DNA from: JAKFFN01 sp036675025
GTDB taxonomy: Bacteria; Sumerlaeota; Sumerlaeia; Sumerlaeales; Sumerlaeaceae
Length of the DNA stretch: 15,324 nt
NCBI GenBank assembly: GCA_036675025.1
Contig: JAKFFN010000302.1
Coordinates: 1-15,324, forward strand
Reading direction: 5' to 3'
Position numbers and translations under genes: made by a program. Below the pieces are notes generated by a model. That model did no database searches and was not told where the DNA came from. It saw nothing but the letters and a program-made list of their open reading frames with translations. Position 1 is the stretch's first letter, and each line of letters opens with the position of its first letter. Positions 6,758-13,769 of this stretch are shown piece by piece.

Positions 6758-8107
6758 CTATTTTTTGTCGCCGCGATTACGGTTGTTTCCGAATACCGCC
6801 TCCAGTGCTTTTACGTATCCGTACCCATGTTCCTGCTCTGGTTCCAGCATGGATCCTTCCGGCCATTCGTTCCACGCATTAATCGTCACGATCTTCGGCT
6901 TCGTCGGCGCTGCCAGTAGCCGTTTCTTGATAATCCGGCACGCCTCCTCAAACGCTTCCGGGGAATTGCCCGTCATCACCGGGTTTACCACGTGCGGCGC
7001 CGGCCCCTCCCAGCTGGCATCCGGGTGGGCACGCGGAGAGTTATCCCAATTGATCGTGGCGTTCGGGAAGTACGGCACCGGTAGCTTCGTCACCGCCTCT
7101 TCCCAGAACTTCAGATACTTGTTCCGCCCCTCCACGTAATCAGACACCGGAAACGTTTCGTAGTTGAGCGCGCTGTGGTGCACCCAGGTATAGCCGGTCA
7201 CACTATCCAATGCCAGGTCCTTACACAGCTTAGGCCAATCAGCCGGCGTTTTCCCGCCGGGCAGATTCGGCTGTCCCCACAGGATCGCATTGAGATGCAA
7301 ACCCGGGAATCCCGCTGCAATTGCCTTCTCCCTGAACCGGTCCATTGCCGCCCGTGCTGCCTCTACAGAGCCGAAACTCTCGAGGAACAGACTCATCTCG
7401 TAAATGGAAAAATACGGCTCTCCATCGATAGTCCAGTAGCTCGGATGTTTGAAGTATCGCTCGATCACCAGGTCGGTAATCCGCTCCCAGGTACCCGTCG
7501 TTACCTTTCCCGGGTAAAGCAGCTTAACCGGGTCTGCAGGATTATAGCCCTGGATATCATACCAGTCATGATTGGCCCACATCAGGCCGAACTTTATCCG
7601 GCTATTGTTCGGCGCGTTAAGGAAGCCCTCATCCAGCGCCCGCTCCAGGTAGGGTCCGTCGTCATAGTAGTACCAGTCAAAGATGAACGCATCCACCGCA
7701 TGATCAGCAGCCAGGTCTATCTTCTGCGCCATCACCTTTGGGTCCGACTCATCCACATATCCCCACACCGGTACCTTCGGCTGTTTGTGGCCGGGGAAGC
7801 GAGGCTTCGCCTTCTTCACCAGGTCCCATTCCGTAAACCCGGGGTACTCCGCCTTATCCCAGCGCGGGTGGGGATGAGTGCACGGGTAGTAGTAAGCGGC
7901 CACGGTAATATCCGGGGCTGGCTGAGCAGCGGGCTCCGTCACGGTTGTCTCAGCCGCGGCTACCGTCGGCACACAAAACAAAGCTGCAGCGCATGTAGCC
8001 AAACCATAAAATGCCTTTAGCAAACTGATACTCCGCGGAGGTTTTAAAAGCCTACTGAAATATCCTGCAGCTTTTATTGGGCTTGCCAATAATCTATCTG
8101 GTTCCAC
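6758..8107 (-). CDS. Secreted GH99/WbsX-like glycan-active protein
   Basis: The 449-residue protein carries a GH99-like/WbsX domain at about 66-440. Recognisable blocks are AYYYPCTHPHPRW (71-83), DAFIFDWYYYDDGPYLERAL (139-158), a WANHDW block (177-182) and the C-terminal NAWNEWPEGSMLEPEQEHG (410-428), the strongest family signature. Such proteins adopt TIM-barrel folds related to GH71/GH99 and are usually tied to mannose-containing glycans or polysaccharide clusters; activity here is inferred. A hydrophobic segment at about 29-51, ending in TVAAAE, looks like a signal peptide or anchor preceded by an unusually long basic n-region, so the protein is probably exported. The GTG start at 8107 is fixed by GGAGGG five bases upstream; the overlapping ATG at 8109 is out of frame and soon stops. 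It converges with the methyltransferase gene. Confidence 0.9.
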   Translation of the reverse strand: MEPDRLLASPIKAAGYFSRLLKPPRSISLLKAFYGLATCAAALFCVPTVAAAETTVTEPAAQPAPDITVAAYYYPCTHPHPRWDKAEYPGFTEWDLVKKAKPRFPGHKQPKVPVWGYVDESDPKVMAQKIDLAADHAVDAFIFDWYYYDDGPYLERALDEGFLNAPNNSRIKFGLMWANHDWYDIQGYNPADPVKLLYPGKVTTGTWERITDLVIERYFKHPSYWTIDGEPYFSIYEMSLFLESFGSVEAARAAMDRFREKAIAAGFPGLHLNAILWGQPNLPGGKTPADWPKLCKDLALDSVTGYTWVHHSALNYETFPVSDYVEGRNKYLKFWEEAVTKLPVPYFPNATINWDNSPRAHPDASWEGPAPHVVNPVMTGNSPEAFEEACRIIKKRLLAAPTKPKIVTINAWNEWPEGSMLEPEQEHGYGYVKALEAVFGNNRNRGDKK

Positions 8108-8221
8108 ATCAACCCTCCAGCAGATAAAAAATAGAACACTATTCCCGTACAGATGGTTATAGTGACTAACAGCAACAGTGAACCGCCTCTGCTACGCTTC
8201 GCAGAATAAACGTTAACTTAA

Positions 8222-8259
8222 GGGCAGGCCCGTGGATTACTTGAAGTTCTCTCCTGCCC
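8222..8259 (-). terminator. Possible terminator after the small secreted-protein gene
   Basis: GGGCAGG (8222-8228) and CCTGCCC (8253-8259) form a perfect 7-bp stem with a 24-base loop, just past the stop of the gene at 8265. On the minus strand the stem runs into TTAAGTTAA, so the T-tract is weak. A processing or barrier hairpin is equally possible. Confidence 0.4.
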
Positions 8260-8264
8260 GCTCG

Positions 8265-8681
8265 CTACCGCACCTCATCTTTAAGCTTCTTTAGCTTTAA
8301 TTTGCCCTGCACTATAAATGTCACGTTCCCGCCCGGGGTCACGCCATATAGCATGTCGGCTTTGATTTTGCCGTTCTTTTTAAACTTCCAGATGCCGGTG
8401 TTGGTGACGAACTCGTCCGCGAAAGAAAAGAAGCCGTAGTCCTCACCTGCATTTAGGGTGCCGTCGATTTCAAGACCCGTGTCACTGGTAATGAAGGTGG
8501 TGCCGTCGGGCGCTATGGTGCAGAGTACTCTTTCTTTTTCCTTTATCTTCTCTTTGGACTGCGTGCTGACGCTAACTGTGGAATAGACGCCTTCGTAAGT
8601 ACCAGCTTGCGAGGGGAGTACATCTGCGGCGGCGGGAGCCAGCGTGGCGACTAGTGCCAGGGACATAAGGATTTTTTTCAT
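8265..8681 (-). CDS. Small secreted protein of unknown family
   Basis: The 138-residue product begins with a standard signal peptide, MKKILMSLALVATLAPAAA, with likely cleavage near residue 19. The mature part is rich in short alternating polar/hydrophobic stretches (GTYEGVYSTVSV, TTFITSDTG, GGNVTFIVQGKL), suggesting a compact beta-sheet domain, and ends in a lysine-rich tail, KLKLKKLKDEVR. I do not recognise a family. It has a single cysteine (Cys54), so a disulfide within the chain is unlikely. The start at 8681 is chosen on the signal peptide; no clear ribosome site precedes it. The open frame continues upstream to 8969 but there it overlaps the prepilin gene and codes for nothing family-like. 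It lies 163 bp after the prepilin gene on the same strand, with a strong hairpin between, so it probably has its own promoter. Confidence 0.75.
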   Translation of the reverse strand: MKKILMSLALVATLAPAAADVLPSQAGTYEGVYSTVSVSTQSKEKIKEKERVLCTIAPDGTTFITSDTGLEIDGTLNAGEDYGFFSFADEFVTNTGIWKFKKNGKIKADMLYGVTPGGNVTFIVQGKLKLKKLKDEVR

Positions 8682-8725
8682 GGGTAGCAATCGCTTTTCG
8701 AAATGGAAGTTGGTCGCATCTTTAA

Positions 8726-8782
8726 AACTGCGCTGACAGCAACACGCTTTTCGCGTATTGCTGTCAACGCTGTAGCGCAGTT
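8726..8782 (-). terminator. Strong nested hairpin, likely terminator of the prepilin gene
   Basis: The core arms are 8734-8747 and 8753-8766. They form 14 pairs around a five-base loop, fully paired (one G-U) in minus-strand RNA but with one A-C mismatch in plus-strand RNA. Outside it, AACTGCGC (8726-8733) pairs with GCGCAGTT (8775-8782) across an 8-base bulge. Minus-strand transcripts leaving the stem continue into CAGTTTTAAAG, so TTTT follows the core stem. It lies between the prepilin stop and the next minus-strand gene. Confidence 0.65.
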
Positions 8783-8844
8783 GTTTGCAACTTTCCCCGC
8801 CGGGGCTGATGTAGCAGTGAGTATATGCAGTGGTGAATTGATCT

Positions 8845-9570
8845 TTACTTCGCCTGACTGATGACTTCTTTGAAGTACGACCCCTGGCCTGAGCCCCCAC
8901 CGCCTCTCCAGATGCTTCCGCGGCTAACGGTTCCATTGGTTGCATCGTACACGGCTTTTGCAAGCACACCTCTTCGTGCGCTGCTATCCTGCCCGGCTAA
9001 CCAGGTATTGGTTCCGCCGGCAATGCGGTGAAAATGCTGATCCGGGCCAGCCGATTCGAGAAGGTACCAGGTCGGGCGTTCAGTTTGACTGATCGTGGCA
9101 CCGGCATTCCAGATGGCCGAGACCCTGGCACCGCGTGCAATGTAGCGATAGACACTGTCAGACTTGGCGTCGGCCGGGGCACCTACCAGTTCATTAACGT
9201 CTTCAAGCGGAGTTTCAACGTTCAGGTTGGCTCCACTATATTGTGCCTTGGCTTTGAATGGATCATAAAAGGTAGACTCGCCTGTGAGATACGCTATGGG
9301 TGTGGTGAGCCGTTCAAGCGTTGGCAGCATCCGGGGATCTATGGCCCCGAATGTCAGGGCCCAGGATTGCCAATTTGTAGAGGGAAACACGTTGTTATCG
9401 ACCTGGTAAGTTTCGAGGCCCGTTGCGATGGTGCGGTGATCGGCTTTTGCCCGGGCCACTTTAGCCCGTACCTGGGCTTCGAGGAAGTTGGGAACTGCAA
9501 CTGCAGCCAGGATCGCTATGATGGCGACGACAATAAGCAACTCAATGAGCGTAAACGCCTTGTTGAACAT
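8845..9570 (-). CDS. Prepilin/pseudopilin-like protein (type II secretion or type IV pilus)
   Basis: The 241-residue protein opens with a type IV prepilin leader: MFNKA, then FTLIELLIVVAIIAILAAVA (residues 6-25), with Glu10 at the +5 position after cleavage and a long hydrophobic helix. The residue before the cleavage site is Ala5 rather than the usual Gly. The helix continues as FLEAQVRAKVARAKADHRTI (29-48), a pattern common in pseudopilin-like proteins of Planctomycetes-type genomes, followed by ETYQVDNNVFPS and a globular part ending in YDATNGTVSRGSIW (208-221) and a glycine run. It should be processed by a prepilin peptidase and inserted in the inner membrane; none of that machinery is in the window, so it is an orphan gene here. 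AAAGG seven to eight bases upstream supports the ATG at 9570 over the longer frame to 9663. Confidence 0.9.
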   Translation of the reverse strand: MFNKAFTLIELLIVVAIIAILAAVAVPNFLEAQVRAKVARAKADHRTIATGLETYQVDNNVFPSTNWQSWALTFGAIDPRMLPTLERLTTPIAYLTGESTFYDPFKAKAQYSGANLNVETPLEDVNELVGAPADAKSDSVYRYIARGARVSAIWNAGATISQTERPTWYLLESAGPDQHFHRIAGGTNTWLAGQDSSARRGVLAKAVYDATNGTVSRGSIWRGGGGSGQGSYFKEVISQAK

Positions 9571-9716
9571 GGGATAACCTTTTTCTATAAAGAGGGGAGC
9601 CCGGACAATAGAGATGGATGTGGCACCGCCACTCCGGGATGTGGGCCGATGCCGTAAGCGCATGGAGAGCGCCCTGCCTATGCGAGACTAATGCTCGAAC
9701 TTAAAAAGTTATCGTG

Positions 9717-9779
9717 TTAACAACAACAGAGGGCGCAGTTTAGAAAAGATAATGTTAGGTAATTGCAGCGAGTGATCAT
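9717..9779 (-). CDS. Possible 20-residue Cys-ending leader peptide
   Basis: An ATG at 9779 follows GGAGGG by five bases, the best ribosome site in this intergenic region. It opens a 20-codon frame ending Asn-Cys-Ala-Leu-Cys-Cys-Cys and TAA at 9717. The last three codons before the stop are TGT TGT TGT. The frame ends about 147 bp before the prepilin start, on the same strand. In minus-strand RNA, GCGCCCT near its 3' end can pair with AGGGCGC some 54 bases downstream (plus-strand 9730-9736 and 9669-9675). Both features fit a translated attenuator, but a chance ORF cannot be excluded. Confidence 0.35.
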   Translation of the reverse strand: MITRCNYLTLSFLNCALCCC

Positions 9780-9985
9780 TGTTGCCCTCCGGAGATTAAG
9801 TTTCCGCAAACTATGCTTTTGCGAGAGAAGATATTCTATTTATCTAGTATGCTACTAGATGTTATGCTTGCGTTTGAAAATCGGAGGCTACTATTTGTTA
9901 TAACACAAAAGATGCGTCGAAAGTGCTTACGCCGTTATGCTATGCACGACCGAACTTAGGATTAAAACACTTTAGGATTTAATGA
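9780..9985. promoter_or_regulatory. AT-rich divergent regulatory region with palindrome and TATGCT copies
   Basis: No gene is seen in these 206 bases, which separate the leader ORF and prepilin gene (minus) from the TPR gene (plus). They hold a perfect 8-3-8 palindrome at 9842-9860 and the hexamer TATGCT at 9812, 9848, 9863 and 9936. There is also a CGCAAA/TTTGCG inverted repeat at 9805-9823 and a direct repeat TTAGGATT at 9956-9963 and 9972-9979; the second copy contains the AGGA ribosome site for the ATG at 9986. An operator for one or both flanking genes is the simplest reading. Confidence 0.5.
9842..9860. repeat. Perfect palindrome ATCTAGTA-TGC-TACTAGAT
   Basis: Two 8-base arms surround a 3-base spacer. 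The form and size suit an operator for a dimeric repressor. The centre contains one of the four TATGCT copies. Confidence 0.6.
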
Positions 9986-10097
9986 ATGACCGAAGATCAT
10001 AAACAGCAAAAATACCAAAGGTGAATTTCTCAGTTTTAACAAGGCGACATGGGAATTCAATCCTGTAACAGGCGAGTCCGTAGGAACCGAGCTATAG
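9986..10097 (+). pseudogene. Damaged 5' part of the TPR gene (A-run frameshift, then in-frame TAG)
   Basis: An ATG at 9986 with AGGA eight bases upstream reads MTEDHKQQ and then hits TGA at 10022. If one A of the five-A run at 10008-10012 is skipped, the frame becomes NTKGEFLSFNKATWEFNP and stays open to TAG at 10095. Directly after that stop the same frame runs on as FEANALLDIGDYSAAAALF into the TPR protein at 10116. The protein-like sequence on both sides of each break suggests one original gene from 9986 to 10442 with an indel and a nonsense change. Sequencing errors, or recoding, would look the same. Confidence 0.45.
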
Positions 10098-10115
10098 TTT
10101 GAAGCTAATGCTCTA

Positions 10116-10442
10116 TTGGACATTGGCGATTACAGTGCAGCTGCTGCGCTTTTTGCCGAACCTTTAACAACAGACATTCACTACAAAACGTATGAGCGAC
10201 TGGGGCAGTGCCTCATGGCCCTGAATATGCCGCGTAAGGCGATACCGAACTTTTTATCTGCGACAGCGCTTAATCGACAGGTCTCTGCGCCATATCAGTG
10301 CGCAGAAGCATTTGTGGCTGTAGGAGAGTTTACGTACGCTAATATGTTGCTGGACACTGTTCTGGAACGCGAGCCTAGACACAGGAAAGCGTTAAAACTG
10401 AAAGCACAACTGACCGCAGCTCTCGAAAGCGAGTCAGAGTAA
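10116..10442 (+). CDS. TPR-like protein, probably missing its N-terminus
   Basis: The 108-residue frame starts at a TTG with no good ribosome site and shows helix-pair repeats of TPR type: GDYSAAAALFAEPL, YERLGQCLMALNMPRKAI (28-45), YQCAEAFVAVGEF (61-73) and MLLDTVLEREPRHRKALKLK (78-97). TPR repeats mediate protein-protein contacts; no partner can be named. Its first repeat is incomplete: the missing helix is encoded upstream, in frame, as FEANALL, directly after a TAG at 10095. The likely natural start is 9986, separated from this part by a frameshift and that stop. It is therefore either the surviving 3' part of a pseudogene or a short protein translated from an internal start. It converges with accC. 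Confidence 0.5.
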   Translation: MDIGDYSAAAALFAEPLTTDIHYKTYERLGQCLMALNMPRKAIPNFLSATALNRQVSAPYQCAEAFVAVGEFTYANMLLDTVLEREPRHRKALKLKAQLTAALESESE

Positions 10443-10458
10443 GTATGTCTCTGCCCTC

Positions 10459-10485
10459 TTTTGTGATTTTTGTGTCTCTTTGTGG
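10459..10485. repeat. Three imperfect 9-nt tandem units (TTTTGTGNN)
   Basis: The units are TTTTGTGAT, TTTTGTGTC and TCTTTGTGG, followed by CCAAC. On the minus strand this reads as CCACAAAGA-like units. I recall similar CACAAAG-type strings in intergenic DNA of many unrelated bacteria. They sit between the converging TPR and accC genes; no clear terminator hairpin for accC is visible nearby. Confidence 0.5.
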
Positions 10486-10551
10486 CCAACTACCATGTAG
10501 CCGTATTCGTCACAAAAGAGCTGCCGAATAGCACAACCATCCCAAAGGGCG

Positions 10552-11892
<1,341 letters not shown>

Positions 11893-11936
11893 TCAGTGGC
11901 AGCAAAGTTCCAGGTATTAGTTTGAAAGTTAGAGGC

Positions 11937-12539
11937 TCAGGATTCGAGAACGAAAAGGGGCTGGTTGAATTCGACAGGCATGCCGTTTTCAACGAGAACA
12001 CGCAGGATTTTACCGCGGGTCTCGGCTTTAATCTCGTTCATGAGTTTCATGGCTTCGATGATGCAAAGAACGGTCTCTTCATTAACGACGTCACCCTCAT
12101 GCACAAAAGACGGGGCTTCCGGGCTGGGGGAGCGGTAGAAGGTGCCGACCATTGGCGAAAGTACGGTGCGGGCATTGGGCGGGAGAGAATCGCCAACTTC
12201 AGCGCCGGCGCCTTCAGCCGAAGCCGGCTGCTTTGCGGGAGCTGCAGATTGCGCCTGACCCGCTTCCTGCGGAGCCGGCTGCTGCTGGCTCTGCATGGGC
12301 ATCATCGGCATCTGGGCTGGCATGTACTGAACCATCTGCGGCTGGTTTGCCGGTGTGCCTTTGCTCACTATGTGGATTTTCGTCTTGTACTGCTCGATTT
12401 CCAGTTCGGCGATGTCGTTTTCGCGCATCAGCGAAAACAGCTTTTCAATGTCAGAAACGGTAACGGTTTCGCCTTTAGCAGCGGGGGATTCGTCCTCATA
12501 GGGGCGTATCGTCTTTTTCTTGTTCAGGCTGTCAGCCAT
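11937..12539 (-). CDS. accB: Biotin carboxyl carrier protein of acetyl-CoA carboxylase
   Basis: AccB carries the biotin that shuttles carboxyl groups between AccC and the carboxyltransferase AccA/AccD. The 200-residue protein has a helical N-terminal region (about 26-60, SDIEKLFSLMRENDIAELEI), a flexible linker rich in Pro, Gln, Met and Ala (about 61-122), and a biotinyl domain at 124-200. The biotin attachment motif is EAMKLMNE with Lys165; the thumb loop typical of bacterial AccB is seen at GTFYRSPSPEAPSF (132-145). The start at 12539 has a GGAAAGAG-like site about ten bases upstream; the open frame continues to 12629 but the extension is arginine-rich and unlike AccB. It is the first gene of accB-accC. 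The mRNA leader would include a very stable GC hairpin at 12583-12600. Confidence 0.97.
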   Translation of the reverse strand: MADSLNKKKTIRPYEDESPAAKGETVTVSDIEKLFSLMRENDIAELEIEQYKTKIHIVSKGTPANQPQMVQYMPAQMPMMPMQSQQQPAPQEAGQAQSAAPAKQPASAEGAGAEVGDSLPPNARTVLSPMVGTFYRSPSPEAPSFVHEGDVVNEETVLCIIEAMKLMNEIKAETRGKILRVLVENGMPVEFNQPLFVLES

Positions 12540-12712
12540 CGGCGTGGCGCTCTTTCCGTGGAAATAAAATGGCGCGGGACAGCGCGCGCGGCGGCGCGCG
12601 ACCCTCACGGCATTACAATGTTTTCCCAAACTCCATGGGGGAGATCAGGCATTTTCAACAAATTCAGCGGTGCGGCGGGGAGGATGGCAACACAAAAACG
12701 CGCCTTCGGCGC

Positions 12713-12744
12713 AATTACGAATTATGAATTACGAATTACGAATT
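12713..12744. repeat. Tandem repeat of AATTACG, 4.6 units
   Basis: The 7-base unit AATTACG occurs at 12713, 12720 (as AATTATG), 12727 and 12734, and a partial AATT ends the run. Each unit boundary makes GAATT, so the array is locally palindromic. It abuts a small GC hairpin on its left and overlaps a composite hairpin on its right. Confidence 0.85.
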
Positions 12745-12771
12745 GTGGTGTCCGCTGCGCGGACGACAATT
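12741..12771. repeat. Composite hairpin AATTGT...ACAATT with GTCCGC/GCGGAC core
   Basis: Outer arms AATTGT (12741-12746) and ACAATT (12766-12771) enclose inner arms GTCCGC (12750-12755) and GCGGAC (12759-12764) with a TGC loop. The internal bulge is GGT on one side and G on the other. It resembles a short REP-like palindrome rather than a terminator, since no T-run follows. Confidence 0.65.
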
Positions 12772-12866
12772 GAAGGCCCGCAATGTGGAATGAACGATGT
12801 AGGGGTGGCATTGTCCACAACCAGAATCGTCGGGAACAAGTTTCCGTGCTGCCGGTAACCGGCTCC

Positions 12867-13769
12867 ATGAGCCAGATCTGGAGCGTCTATAAGGTGCGGT
12901 TGGCCCCCGGGGCCGGTGATATGGAAGAAGAGATGCTGGGCAACGCCCTTGCAGCCTACGACCATTGCGGTTATTTCGAGGCTAAGCTCGGCTCGGAAAC
13001 AGAAGGCCCGGAGTGGCACGTGTATTTCGACCCGGAAACGGCTCCGCGTGATTTTTCAGTCACCTTTACCGATGCCGCTCAGCAGTTCGGCCTGAAGACG
13101 GCGGGTGTGCACGGTCCCTTTGAGAGCCCCCGCGAGAACTGGCATGACGCCTGGAGGCAGTATTTCCGGCCTGTGGAGATCACCTCCCGCACAGTGATTG
13201 TCCCTTCGTGGGAAGAGCATCTCGCCACGGCCTATGAGCAGTTGAACCGCCTGGTGCTGCGAATTGAGCCAGGGATGGCCTTTGGTACCGGTACCCATGC
13301 TACCACGCAGCTTTGCCTCAAGATCGCCGAGCGGCTCATTCGCCCGGGTGATAAGGTACTCGACGCCGGAACCGGCAGTGCCATCCTGGCTATTGCCGCC
13401 GCCAAGCTTGGCGCATCACACGTGCTCGGGTTCGACCTGGACCCGGATGTCTCTGAAAACTCGGCGGATAACATTAAGCTGAACCGTGTTCCAGCTGATG
13501 TGGTGGAAATCCGTATCGCCGAGCTTGACGCAATTCCGCTCGAAGCGTATGATGTGATCTTCTGTAACATGTTGAGCCATGAGTTTGAGCCTCTGCTGCC
13601 TGAGTTGGCTAAAAGGTTAAAGGCGGGTTCGGGGAAGTTGATCTTAAGCGGGATGCTGTTGGAAGAAGAAGATAATGTTCGCGGGTGGCTGGCGCGTCCG
13701 GAAGTGGCACTGCGCTGCGCCGAAACCGAACGCGGCGGCGAGTGGCTGGCCATGGTGGCTACGCCGTAG
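12867..13769 (+). CDS. prmA: Ribosomal protein L11 methyltransferase
   Basis: PrmA trimethylates ribosomal protein L11 with S-adenosylmethionine. From the ATG at 12867 the protein has 300 residues, the normal size. It begins with a PrmA-like N-terminal domain (about 1-90) and has the family signature GMAFGTGTHATTQLCL (136-151), motif I VLDAGTGSAILAIAAAKLG (164-182) and the acidic FDLDPD (189-194). The catalytic-site loop is DVIFCNMLSHEFEPLLPEL (229-247). Motif I has Ala172 where most PrmA proteins have Gly, and CNM replaces the usual ANI-like triplet, so it is a divergent but credible member. Start choice is uncertain: the ATG at 12783 has GAAGG six bases upstream and would add 28 residues that do not resemble PrmA, and a GTG at 12846 is also in frame. 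The stop codon lies inside a CTACGCCGTAG repeat. Confidence 0.9.
   Translation: MSQIWSVYKVRLAPGAGDMEEEMLGNALAAYDHCGYFEAKLGSETEGPEWHVYFDPETAPRDFSVTFTDAAQQFGLKTAGVHGPFESPRENWHDAWRQYFRPVEITSRTVIVPSWEEHLATAYEQLNRLVLRIEPGMAFGTGTHATTQLCLKIAERLIRPGDKVLDAGTGSAILAIAAAKLGASHVLGFDLDPDVSENSADNIKLNRVPADVVEIRIAELDAIPLEAYDVIFCNMLSHEFEPLLPELAKRLKAGSGKLILSGMLLEEEDNVRGWLARPEVALRCAETERGGEWLAMVATP

Larger units (their letters stand above)
12540..12866. promoter_or_regulatory. Divergent accB/prmA intergenic region, repeat-rich
   Basis: No gene is supported in these 327 bases. From left to right they hold a GC hairpin in the accB leader (CGCGCGC-GGCG-GCGCGCG, 12583-12600), a small hairpin GCGCC-TTC-GGCGC (12700-12712), 4.6 tandem copies of AATTACG (12713-12744), and a composite hairpin (12741-12771). 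After the repeats come about 95 bases of unstructured sequence before prmA. Promoters for both genes should lie here, but I could not place them. Confidence 0.5.

Noticed and set aside
7175..8020. A 281-codon plus-strand frame opposite the GH99-like gene
   Set aside because: The minus-strand product has family motifs across its length and a strong ribosome site; the antisense product has neither.
8682..8969. N-terminal extension of the small secreted protein up to 8969
   Set aside because: It would overlap the prepilin gene, cross the nested hairpin and bury the signal peptide inside the chain.
9028..9657. A 209-codon plus-strand frame opposite the prepilin gene
   Set aside because: The prepilin leader and ribosome site on the minus strand are decisive; the antisense frame looks random.
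10295..10489. A small minus-strand frame with an ATKRHKNHKR-like start
   Set aside because: This is the translation of the CACAAAG-type minirepeat running into the antisense of the TPR gene.
12741..12771. Terminator for an upstream gene
   Set aside because: Both flanking genes read away from this point and no T-run follows the stem.
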